DNA of 64,000 bases from Oscillospiraceae bacterium (GTDB lineage Bacteria > Bacillota > Clostridia > Oscillospirales > Oscillospiraceae): positions 1 through 64,000 of the forward strand of contig CADAUZ010000005.1 of NCBI GenBank assembly GCA_902791215.1, in the 5' to 3' direction. Positions 8,869-20,200 of the stretch are shown one piece after another (position 1 is the stretch's first letter; each line of letters starts with the position of its first letter). Below the pieces are notes generated by a model that ran no database searches, was not told where the DNA came from, and was given only the letters and a program-made list of their open reading frames with translations. The position numbers and the translations under genes are program-made.

Positions 8869-10043
8869 ATGCGCAAAACAATGTCATTGCTTCTATGCAT
8901 CTGTCTTCTCCTCTCTTTTGAGGCTTTATCCTTCGCCGACAGCTTCACGCCCGGCGACTATGAAGACACGGCGCAGGGCTACGGAGGACCGGTGAAGGTT
9001 AAACTTAGCTTTGACAACGAGAAGGTCGTCGCCGCCTTAGTGGAGGGGCCGGAGGAAACTGAGGGAATCGGTGGAGCGGCTATTGAGAGCTACAACACCC
9101 GGCTTGTGGGCATCCGCTCTGTCGACGAGGTGGACGCCGTCTCCGGGGCTACAAGGACATCCAATGCGGTTATAAAAGCAGTGGAGAGCTGCTTTGCCCA
9201 GGCACGGAACGCGGTGGCAGGCAATGCTCCTGTGTTTACCTTTCCTTCCAGAATCATCGCACCGCCGACGATCAGCGATATCAACGACAGCCAGATGCTG
9301 GTACCCTATTATCTTCAGGTATTCGGAAATGGTGATAGTTATTGCCTGAACATCATGCAGGAAAAGTATCTCTTGTTTTTATTCTATGACGAGAATGGAA
9401 ATTATTCTCATACGCAGATCATGACACGTGGGCTCTCTCTGGAAAATGGAAAAACGCTAGAGTATGATATATACTCTGCAAATTTAGACGATCTGGCGAT
9501 AGACAAATACGGTGAACTTCACGGTATTCGTTGGGATAAGGACTACAAAGAAAGATTGGGTTATACATTCAAATATCCTCATGGGCTTGCGTCAGTCGCA
9601 CAATTAGGATTGATCTATTACTCCGATGACGGTGCATATACAAACTATTATTGGAATCCGGGCACCAATGACGGCTGGTATTGTTACACCAGCAGCGGAA
9701 AAACGTATACGAAGCTCAACGTTGAAAAGCGTACAGATTTGATTCCGATTCCGACGCTGGTCTTCACTGGAGATATACACTGGCATTGTGGGACAAAAAC
9801 GCCGTGCCGCCCCTGACAACGCTGGAATTGCCGCGAAATCTGACCCGTATCGATTCGGAAGCCTTCATGGGTGTCAGCGCGCAGAAGATTGTTATACCGG
9901 ACAGATGCACGTATATTGGCTCCCGCGCTTTTGCAAACTGCCCGAATCTTGTGGAGATCAGCGTCCCTCATGGGATTTCAATTCCTTCGGATGCCTGTTC
10001 AGGCTGCGGAAATGTAACGGTTACTGAAAGACCTGCAAAATAG
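8869..10043 (+). pseudogene. Secreted FMN-binding / leucine-rich-repeat protein, frameshifted
   Basis: The gene starts at an ATG 9 bases after AGGAGGG (8853-8859) with a signal peptide of about 24 residues (MRKTMSLLLCICLLLSFEAL). Residues 30-110 are an FMN-binding domain of the RnfG/NqrC type. DAVSGATRTSNAVIKA carries the SGATxTS motif whose second threonine or serine takes covalent FMN in known members. The first frame runs to a stop at 9816. From about 9786 another frame continues with LTTLELPRNLTRIDSEAF and IGSRAFANCPNLVEI, a BspA-type leucine-rich repeat, ending at 10043 without its own ribosome site. A one-base change near 9770-9790 would join them into a 390-residue exported flavoprotein. 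It could equally be a sequencing error. Confidence 0.6.
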
Positions 10044-10476
10044 CCTGAAACTGTCGGCGCGCTGAACTTCTGTCTCCTGACCGCATTCATAAACGCATAC
10101 CTTGTGACATGCCGCGTACGATGTCCTATTGGATCATCAATTGGCCGTGTTCTCGAAACAGTCGATCCTGAACTATTCGCGACAAATCTGGAGATCCAGA
10201 GATATCTCGAAAGCAAGAAAGACGAGGCGTAACCTGAGCAGCCATCTGCTCCGGCCTATCGTAAAGGTGGAAGTACATTGGTGCGCAGCTCGATAAGCCG
10301 TGGCCGCTCATTATCATAACATTCGTTATCCAGTTTTATGTTAACTGTTAGCCGGTAATTTACACCCCTGAACTCCTCTATGATATGTTCCCTTTCGCTA
10401 TGAAAACCCAGTCGGGCATATCATTTGGTTGTCCAGGGGTGTTGTTTATTTTACGGCCAACTGGTGTGAATTCTCC
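10044..10476. other. Gap with a short unidentified C-terminal coding remnant
   Basis: Plus-strand bases 10128-10232 read PIGSSIGRVLETVDPELFAT and then NLEIQRYLESKKDEA before a TAA. This looks like the true end of a protein whose front has been lost; I do not recognise the family. Nothing else in the gap is supportable. Confidence 0.35.
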
Positions 10477-11025
10477 TCAGTTGAAGATAAACTCCTCAGG
10501 TGCGGGCCAATCGCCGTAGTGGGTGGCGACGAAGTCGGTTTTTCCTGCGGTTTTTGCCTTGGTCTCCTGCTCGATTTGATACACCGTCCGAAGATTGAAC
10601 AGATTACCGTAAATCTTATCCAACCCATTGTCCCCGGTATCGTAAGGCTTGGCATCGTCCCAAACGGCCTTGCCGCTTAGAAGAATCTTTGTTGTATACA
10701 ATTTTATATTTCCACAATCGCATGTGCATTTCCAGATTGTGTTCCCCGAAAGTGGTGCATCGTCAGTTTTACTCATCACTGTTAACTGCCCGATACGCTG
10801 GCCTGTAAGATCTGTTTCTTTGAACACATCCTGCAGGCATCCGCAGCTTTTGGTCGCGCCTTTTCTCAGGCTGGTTTGGAGGACATTGACCTTGTTTCCG
10901 CAGTCGCATTGGCATTCCCATTGACGGTACTTGGTTCCACTCGGGGAAATGTGGTTTTCCACTTCCCTGAGAACCACAAGCCGTCCAAATCTCTGGCCTG
11001 TTAGGTTTATTCCTTTTGTTTTCAT
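10477..11025 (-). CDS. Cys-rich (zinc-ribbon-like) repeat protein with unrelated C-terminus
   Basis: A 182-residue protein with two of the units seen at 8099-8689: NLTGQRFGRLVVL...WECQCDCGNKVNV...SCGC (residues 8-65) and DLTGQRIGQLTVM...WKCTCDCGNIKLY (residues 72-118). The second unit lacks its final CGC pair and passes directly into about 60 residues of another kind (AVWDDAKPYDTGDNGLDKIY, DWPAPEEF) that I do not recognise. The abrupt switch suggests a fusion of a repeat array to another gene's tail. The Shine-Dalgarno is weak (GAG). It is oriented opposite to its relative, 1.8 kb away. Metal binding is inferred from cysteine spacing; function is unknown. Confidence 0.6.
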   Translation of the reverse strand: MKTKGINLTGQRFGRLVVLREVENHISPSGTKYRQWECQCDCGNKVNVLQTSLRKGATKSCGCLQDVFKETDLTGQRIGQLTVMSKTDDAPLSGNTIWKCTCDCGNIKLYTTKILLSGKAVWDDAKPYDTGDNGLDKIYGNLFNLRTVYQIEQETKAKTAGKTDFVATHYGDWPAPEEFIFN

Positions 11026-11128
11026 AGTTTTAGTCTCAACTGGATGATCTCATTAAATATGGAGTGGAAGAATTAGATTGTATTCATTATATTTCCTATG
11101 TCGGATTTCATCACGCTGATGGTCTGCT

Positions 11129-11171
11129 GCTTCCGGTGTGGGCAACTATTGAGTTACCCACACGCGGAAGC
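11129..11171. terminator. Hairpin beyond the end of the giant surface-protein gene
   Basis: GCTTCCG...TGTGGG pairs with CCCACA...CGGAAGC around a short loop. On the plus strand it is followed by ATTGTTTTTC; on the minus strand no U-tract follows, so its orientation as a terminator is unclear. A smaller hairpin (GGGGT/ACCCC) lies at 11187-11201. Confidence 0.4.
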
Positions 11172-11216
11172 GATTGTTTTTCTTGTGGGGTCTGATACCC
11201 CAGCATTGAGAGGTGC

Positions 11217-14200
11217 TTAATGTTGTGTTTGCGCAGTCGATTCTTCGCGTGTTGCACGCGGGCCGCTGATCGTGACGCCGTCGCGGCTGCCGCTTGCGGT
11301 GTCGTCGCCGACGGTCAGCGTAAACCACTTATCCGGCGACTCTTCATGCAGATAGTACGTGCCAAACGGGAGCTTGCCGATCCAGAAGACGCCGGAGGAA
11401 AGAGAAGTGCCGGAAGCCTTCTCAGTTCCGTCAAAGCTGTAGATCTTGAACTCCTTGCCGGAAATTGCCGTGTAGTTTCCGTCCGCAACCTTGCGAAGGA
11501 TTACCTTGCGCTCGGCCTTGGAGATGTTCATGACTTGATACTGCCATACTTCAGGAGCAGGATCGGTAGAAGTCTTGACCTTGAAAACCTCAACGTCATA
11601 GCTTGTCGCTGTAGAGCTTGACTTCTTGTGCATTTCAAGCTCACCGGTACCGGAAATCTTCACCTCATAGATGGTTTCGTCAAGCTTATAAATGTGATCT
11701 TTTCCTTCTGGATCCTTTGCCGGCACCACTGTCTCTTTCAGATAGAAGGTCTTCGGCGGCACCTTGGACAGAAGAACTTCACCTTTTTCAAGCGTGACGA
11801 TGCTGCCGTTTTTATCCTTGTAGGTCGCGGTACCGTCGCTGGAAACTGTGGTAGCACGCTTGCCGTCACCTGTCACGGGTGTGCTTCCGGTGAAGGTCAT
11901 CTCAAACGGCGTTGTGCACGCCGGGTCTGAATAGAGCGTAAAGGTCGCACCGGGAAGCGGTTCACCGTAGCTGTCTATCTTGCGGAAGATCGCATCAAAG
12001 CCGCCGGTCCAATAGATGAAGTTCGCATTTTCTCCCTTCTGGCCTGTCAGGTAATCACCGCCGCAGCTGGTAGCGCTGTCGGGACGCGCGTTGCGGAAAG
12101 CCAGATAGGTATCGTCGTCAACTGCCTTGGAGGCGACCGCGAACGGCGTCATCATTTCATAGTGCTTCGGGCTGTCGGCCCAGACCCAGATACTGCCCGC
12201 GCCGCTACTAATATTATTTGTGACGACAATGGATGTGGGATCATCCCCGGTCTCCGCAAGGAAGATGTCCTGACGAGCTTTGGCATAGAGTTCGCCGCCA
12301 TTGGTTTCGCTCAGATCGCCCTCTTTGAAGTTGCCGTCGATACCCAGAGCATTATTTTTGAAGCTCGGCGCGCCGGAGATGTTCATCGTGACTTTCGTGG
12401 GGCTGAGATAAATGCCCGCGCCGTCGCAGGTTGTGCCGTTCGGAACAGAGTTACCGCTGATGGTGCCACCGCTGAGGTTCAGCGTACCTTCCTCCATGTA
12501 CACCGCGCCGCCATAGCCCTTTGTTGTGCCGTTCAAAACCTTGTTGTTGTAGATCATGCCTCCTGTAATGGTCACGCTGCCCTTTTTGACGCTGATGGCA
12601 CCGCCGTTGGCGTCCGCTTTATTCACCTCGTTGTTAAAAATCTCCGCGGTTCCGGAAACCGTCACGGTTCCGTTGCTTTCCACGCGGATCGCGCCGCCGC
12701 CAAAATTGGTTGTTTTGGAGTTTTTCAGTACCGCACCGTCCTCGACATTCAAGGCTCCGGCGTTCACCATCACAATGCCGCCGTTGGCATTGGCGGATTT
12801 GCCGCCGTCCTTATTCCCGTCCAGCACGATGTCGGTCAGGGTCAGGCTTCCCTTGGCTGTGAACATGGAGCTACCGTTGAAGTTACGGACGATATTTGCA
12901 ACTGTTCCCCACGTACCAACGTAGGGATATCCGTCTGCTGCATTGGATTTCGCCGTAGTCAGGGTAACGACGTTCCCGCTGTTGACCGTGACCGCCCTTG
13001 CCATACTGTAGTTTTCGATAAGCATCTCCACGCTGAGCGTTTCCGATCCGCCATACTCGAATCTTTCATAGCGATTGGTGAAAGCATTGTAATAGTACAG
13101 GTCGGGTTTGCTGTTGACCACATCAAACGCGCCGGTATTGTTGTTGCTGGACAGGGTGGAATAGACCGCAGGAAGCGGTTTCCCGCTATGCGCATCCAGA
13201 GTATACAGCAATACACCGCCGTTTTTTGAGGAGGTCAGCTTGCATACCGCATTGAGGTTGTCGAAATACGCGTCGGACTGATACTTGGAATTGACGTCCT
13301 CCCTGTAAAGGTTTTCGCCGATCGTTCCGGACACGCTATGATCTCCGCTCGTTCCCGAGGAGCGATAGGTGGTTGTCACATAATGCGCACTTCGCTCGGG
13401 TGATAGAACCTCCTCGACCTTATAATACACATGGCCACCATCTATCTCCGCCGGGAGGTTATCCACCGTTACGCTCTCTCTGTTTTTAAGCGTGAATTGA
13501 GCAAACCCGTTTTCGATTTTGATCGGTTCCCTTTCTCCATCATCCTTTCCGTCATAGGTGAAATTGGAATTGAATCCATAGATTCCAACGCCGCCCTCCG
13601 TTTTGGAGAAAGTGACCTGGAAGGTGAAATTCTCGCTGAGATCGGTGTCAAGACCGCTGATGACCGTTTTTGAGACCTGGAGGGAGAAAATCCTGACCCA
13701 GTGGATCTTCTCGCTATCTCCAAGCTGCAAACCACCCTTGAGTCCGTTGCGGTCATTGACGAAGCAGTAGAGGAAATCCGTATTGCTGCTATTGGCAAAC
13801 TTGCCGAAGGGCTTTGTTTCCAGACCGTGTTTGTCATACTGTGACGTGTTTTTCTCGGCGGGGGAGTCGCCCGGGCTCTCCACACCCGGAACATAGATGC
13901 CGATATAGGAGTTTCTGGCGATGCCCCGTGAGTTGATGATGTCATTGGTGTCCGTTATCAGCTCCACGTTGCAGGGGGCGGTTCTCCCGTCCTTGACCGC
14001 GGTATTGCCGGAAACCGTCACGCGATTGGAGAGATTCAGACGGGTATTCTTGTTATTGCCAAGGAAAATACCGCCACCCTCCACACCGGCATGATTTCCG
14101 GTGATGGAACCGCCAGACATGTTCATGACCTTTTGCGCGTTCAGGTATACGCCTCCGCCCTTTTCCGTCGCCGTGCAGCCGATGATACGGGCGCCGCCGG

Positions 14201-17200
14201 ATATGTCAAACGACGTACCTTTCTCAAAATACACACCGCCGCCGTTTTTTGCGGAGCACTGGGAGATGTTGCCCGAGGTAAATTCAATTTTTCCGGCGTC
14301 ATTGCTCTTCCAGACGCCGCCGCCGTTGCCCGTCGCGGTGCCGCAGTTATAGATCGCGCCGCCCTCAATATAGAGGGACGCGCCGCCGTTGACATAGACG
14401 CCTCCGCCATGATTGGCGTTGCTGATGCTGCAGTTCTGCAAAACGGAGTTGGCCGCCAGCGTCACGGTGGTGCCGTTGCTTGCGTTGATCAGTCCGCCGT
14501 TGGCCGTCGAGGTCTTCGGAGAAGTTTTGTCCGTCGAAGCGCCGTCCAGCGTGATATTTGTCAGCGTCAGGTTCACGCCTGTTGTAATGAGGGAATTGCC
14601 AGCCGTATAAGTGCGCTTGACCGTGGCATAGGTGCCCGCCCGCCCGGTATAGGGATACCCGTCGGTGTCCGTGTTGCTTGCGGTGGTCAGCGTCACCAGT
14701 TTACGGGTGTTGTAGGAACCGGTGGTGATATAGGTCTCCGTCTCAAATGTGCTGACCAGCAGCTTCACCTTGATCTCTTCCGCTTCCAGATCAATCGGAG
14801 TCCTGGGCTCCGCATCGCCCTTTCGATAGAGCGCCGGGTTTTCCTGCCGCAGATAACTGAAGGGGCTGAGCTTGCTGCCGTTGCCGTTGGGATATTCGGT
14901 GCTGTTTGTATGATAATCCAGCCGATCGAACACTGCCGGGTCCTTGCAGTCCGCGTCCAGGTACAGCAGATGACCGGAGGAATCCGTGATTTTGCAGACC
15001 ACGCTGCCGCGCCAGATGAGTTTTAGGGGGGCCGCGCGGTCAAACACGCCGTAAAGTCCGCCGGAATCTGCCACGAACACATGGCTGCCCTCGGTGAAGC
15101 CGGCGAAGGTCTCCTCCGTTCTGGTGCCGAATTGCTGCGTGGCCTTGCCGGGGTTGACGACGCGGATCTCGCCGTCGAGGCCGCAAAGCACTTCTACGCT
15201 TCCGGCAACGCTTGACTTGTTGTTGTTATTCCACCACAGCCGAACATCAGAAGGCGCACCCGAACCATTGGTATTATCTTTGACCGTTGTTGAATCCAGC
15301 CGGGAGGCCCCTTCCGTACCTACCGTCAATTTGTAATTGTCCGGAAGAAAAACGCCTCCCGCATTCGTCCAGGCATCTGCCGGACTTGCAGTGATCCGGT
15401 TTTTGGTAATGTTCGTGTTGTTCTTCAGCGTTAGTTGTGCATAGGAATAAATACCGCCGCCGAGGCCGCCGGAGGAGTTGTTCTGGATGGTAGAACTGTC
15501 GACGGACAATACTCGAGACCTATTGTCATTATCACCGACCCAAATGCCGCCGCCATTCTTTTTAGCGGTGTTATCCGAGATGCTACAGCCGGTAAAGCTT
15601 GTGGACCGCACCCGATAGACGGCAACGCCGCCGCCCTCGTTTCCGGTGGACTTGTTGCCGGAGATGACAGCGTTTGTCACGGTCAGAGAGCTGCCGTCAA
15701 CGTCGCGGTTATGATAGACGCCGCCGCCCTTTCCCACCGCCGTGCAGTTTTTGATCTCGGTGTGGCGTGTTTCGATTCCACCACTGATTATATTTCCAGA
15801 CAGATCCTTGTAGACGTCCCCGTCTTTAAGCACGGTAACGGCTTTGTTATCACCGTCAAGGTAGTAATACCCGTCGCCGATGATGAATTCCTTCGCCGCA
15901 CTGTAGACGCCGCCGCCATAATCGGAGGCTCTGGCGTCATTGATGGAAGTGCCGTATATCTCCACCTTAACGGCATTCCCGCTGGTAAGGCCGACAGCGC
16001 CGCCAAACTTGGACGAGGTATTGTTGAAGCTGGTGTTGATGATCGTCGTATGTGTGGAGGTGCTTCGGAAGCCGCCGCCGTTGCCGGGATTCGTGCCGGT
16101 AACATGGCAGTCGTTAAACGTACAGTCAATGACCGTTGTATGACATTCCGTGGTAGGACTCGCGTGTTTCAGGGCATACACATTAAAGCCGCCGCCGTTT
16201 CGGTCCGTGGCGATACAGTGGTCAAATGTACATCCGGTCACCGTGATGTTGTGGGAGCCGAGCTCCAGGCCGCCTGCCGCCTTGGATTTGCAGCTGGTAA
16301 AGGTGCAGTTACTGACCGTGGAAGAGGTGTTTCCGGCTTTGTTTTCAAGTTCGACCTTGTGGAACACCGCGCCCGCCTGCCAGTCCGCTTCGCAGGAGGT
16401 GAAGGTGGAGTCCTTCAGCGTCATATGATCCACATAGGCGTGGATCGCGCCGCCGCCGTCACGGGGACCGGTCTTTGTGGAATAGCAGTAGAGGAAACTG
16501 CAATCCGTAACTGTCAGGGAAGAGCCTTTTCCGTGTTTACCGTCTGTGATGGCGACAAAGAGCGCGCCGCCGTTGCCGGCGTAAATATTCAAGAATTTGA
16601 CGTTCTGCACGGTTACGTTGCAATCCTTTGTGCTCACCGCGCCGCCGTCGCTGCTGCCGCGGACACTCTTGCCGTCGATGATCAGATTCTTGACGGTAAA
16701 GGTGGTGCCGGCGGGGTTGTCGGCGACTCCCGTGGCGGTAAGCATGGCAGCCGTGTTCTCCTGGTCGCGGCTGATGGTGGCGCGAGTTTCCCCTTCCGCG
16801 GCGGGAGTATATTTGCTCACGCCTGTGCTTGCGGTGGTCAGGGTGATGTGATAGCCCGCGGGGACCTCCAGCTTGTCGGAGGCCGGGAGCAGATAGTCCG
16901 TCAGCATCTCGATGGAGGCGGTCTTGTTGTACGGCGCGTCTTGCATGTACTTACTGACAAAGGTCATGGCCTTTTTCAGCGTGGAGAACAGGTATTCCGT
17001 TTCTGTACCGTCCACCGTATAGCCGGTGATCTCCCCGTTTTCCAGGGCAGTATCAGCATTCACCTCCGCGATTGAAGTCGTTCTGATCTTGCAGATCGTC
17101 CTGTCGTCGCCGAAGATGATCTGATACGTCCCGGCTTTGTTCAGAGTCTTCCCGGTCAGGGGGGCAAATGTACCACCGGGAGTCACTGGGATCGTCTGCG

Positions 17201-20200
17201 GCGTGTCCATCCCGGAGCCGTCGTCTTTCGTCGTTCTGAGCTCTACTGTTGTGCTGTCTTCGGTCTCAAATTTGCCGGTGAGCGTATAGTTCGTATTGCG
17301 TCCGCCGGGGATCAGAAGGGTCACGGAAGCGCCGGCGGCCAATACAAGATCGTCCGCCTTTACCGGCAGCAGCGCCGACCGGATCGCGCCGTTTTTGGCG
17401 AAGGTCATGCCGTAGCCAGCCACAGCGTCGGTGTCAACAACGCTCTTTGTGTTTGTGCCGGTCTCCAGGACAAGATCACTGACCGTCAGCGGCATGTCGG
17501 TGTTGTTCTCAACGGAGATATAGGCCGGCTCCGCGTAATAGATGACGAGATCCTTGTTTTCCACATTCGGAAGCACGACCGGTGTATCATCGTGCTTTGT
17601 GACCATCCACCGGCTTTCATCCTTGTCCCAGTATAGCTTGGTCAGATACTCATCAAACTGGGTCGAGACGTTTTTGATGTACGCGCCGGCATAGGCTGCC
17701 GTCGTGGTCAGCCCCAGAGATTGGTTCTTATAGAGATCCTCCGCCACCGCGGAGAGAGCCACATATCCATTCTCCCCCATGACGGGATAATAGGGGTTGA
17801 TAGTCTTTTTAAAAACCTGACCAGAGTCATTCGGGGGGAACCCAACGCTCATGAAGGGATTGGGCTGGTAGCAAACAACAATCGAAATCCCCTTGCCCCA
17901 ATACAGCTTTTTGGCAGAGATCTCCGACACGACCGCAAACGAGGCATCCCGGTCGTTTGTCACCTTATCCTTGTTGGCGTCGCTGGTATAGGAGGCGAAT
18001 TTCGCGCCGGGCACGCCGCGTTTGTCCATCATGCCGTCCGAAACGTAAACGCCCACCTCCGCGGCAGTGGTAATGCCGCTGATAGTGATCACATCGTCGG
18101 AATCCCGATCCAGATAAACATTGCTCGCATTGCCGTTCATCATGTTTCCGGTCACCCGCACACCGCCGGAGAGGACCAGCCGGGCGCCGTCAGAGCCCAC
18201 GCCCACCGCGCCGCCCGCAGTGGCGGTGTTGCCGGTGACCGAGCCGCCGGACAGGTTGGCATTACCGGTGCTGACATAGAAGCCCGCGCCGTTTTTTGCT
18301 GTGTTGGCGACATTGTCTTCTGTGCCGCCGATGGTGCCGCCGCTCATCTCCAGCGTGCCGCTCCCGATATAGACTGCGCCGCCATTTTCCGCCGCGCTGT
18401 TGCCGGTGAGCGTACCGCTGCTGGCGCCGACATTGCCGCTGCCCGCATAGACCGCGCCGCCGCTTCCGGTAACAGCGGCATTGTTTGTGAAAGCAGCGCC
18501 GGACAGGGTGAGACTGCCCGCATCCGAGTATACCGCGCCGCCGTCCGCCTGCGCCTTGAGGCCGCTGAACGTGCCGCCCTTCAAAATCAAAGCTGCATTT
18601 TCTGAATAAATCGCGCCGCCGTATTGGGCGGAGACTGCATTGGGGTCGGAAACATCTCCGGTAAAGCTGCCGCCGGAAACCTCTATGCTGCCGCTGGCGG
18701 CATAGATCGCGCCGCCGATCTCGGCGCTGTTAGCGCTGAACGTGCCGCCGGAAACCGTCATGGTCTCGCTGCCGGAATAATAGATCGCGCCGCCGTTTGA
18801 TGCGGTGTTGCCGGTAAACTCCGCGCCGTTCTGAATGCTGACGGTCCCGGAGCTGACGCTGATCGCGCCGCCGTTTGATGCGGTGTTGCCGGTAAACTCC
18901 GCGCCGCTCTTAATGTTCAGTGTGCCTCTTTCCTGGAAGATCGCGGCGCCGGCGCCCGAATTCTTCGCATTTTTCAGGACAGCTCCCTCGTTCGCGGTGA
19001 GCAGTCCGAGATTGTACACCATCGAGCTTCCGGCGAAAACGCCGTTCCCGTCCAGCGTAACGTTTTTCAAGCTGAGTTCGCCGTAGTTTCTGATCAGGGG
19101 CGCGGCGGTGAAGGCTTCGTCCCGGTAAACAGTATGCTTCTCGCCTGGCTTACTGGTCAGGGCAATATTGAAACCGGAAGGGATTTCCAGTGCATCCCAG
19201 TCAGGGATTACATAGTCCCTCATCATCTCGATGGCACCCTCGCCGTCCAGGTTGTTCTGGATGTATTTCAGCGCACTGTTCAGGGTATAGAAAGTCTCAT
19301 AAATCAAAGTATTGGTATTATGAACACGACAGATTTCAAATGGCTTGTTCATAAGCTCGACTTTCGTGTCGCTGCTCACAGAGAAGGTTACACTGCCGGT
19401 ATCTTCTGATGCCGTAACTTCGGCGGACACGTCATTGACCTTCGCCTGAAGCGTGAAATTCATGTTGATCTTCTCGGTGACAGTATATTCGCCGTTTCCG
19501 AGACTTTGAATACGAATATCACTGCCGTCTTTCACCGTGAGCAAGATGCTTCCGGGCTCAGTGCTTGTGGCAGGCGTTGCCTCGACGGTGGCATTCCCGG
19601 TGCCTTCTATGTTGTAGCTTGTGCGGGTTATGGCATTGGATGTAACCGTGATCTCAAAGCTCAGATCGGGGTTGATTCCGGCATTCTCGCCGTCCACCGC
19701 TTTGGTGATGCGAAGCTCACTGCCGCGCTGCCGGTAGATCACGTACAGCGTGTCTCCTTCAAGGGGCGTCCACTCGTCTCCGTCAACGCTCCACTGACGG
19801 CTTCCGTCATAATAACGCAGATAGAGCTTTTTCTCCTTACCATTAACCGCATCGACGTTCCCCGCGCCAGACGCGCCGACACCGAAGCTGTCATACACAA
19901 GCGTGAGGGTTTCCCCTGCCTCCGCGTCGTCCAGCAGAGGCGGCGCGCTGAAGACCCCGGACGCGGTGCGCTGGCTGATCTCCAGCGGGTTCCCACTCAG
20001 TGTGAGGACCTGTCCGGTGACCGCTTCTTCGCCGGTATTTGAATCTACGGCGATCGCGCCGTTTCCCGCAATGGGGCTGTTCAGAACGGTGTTCGGCAGA
20101 GAGCCGTTCAAGGAATTGAATTCCTCTCCGTTATATCTTACGGGTGTAATTGTGCTCAGGCTGCCGCTCTGGCCCTCCTTCACATAGGCGAGCTTCACCC

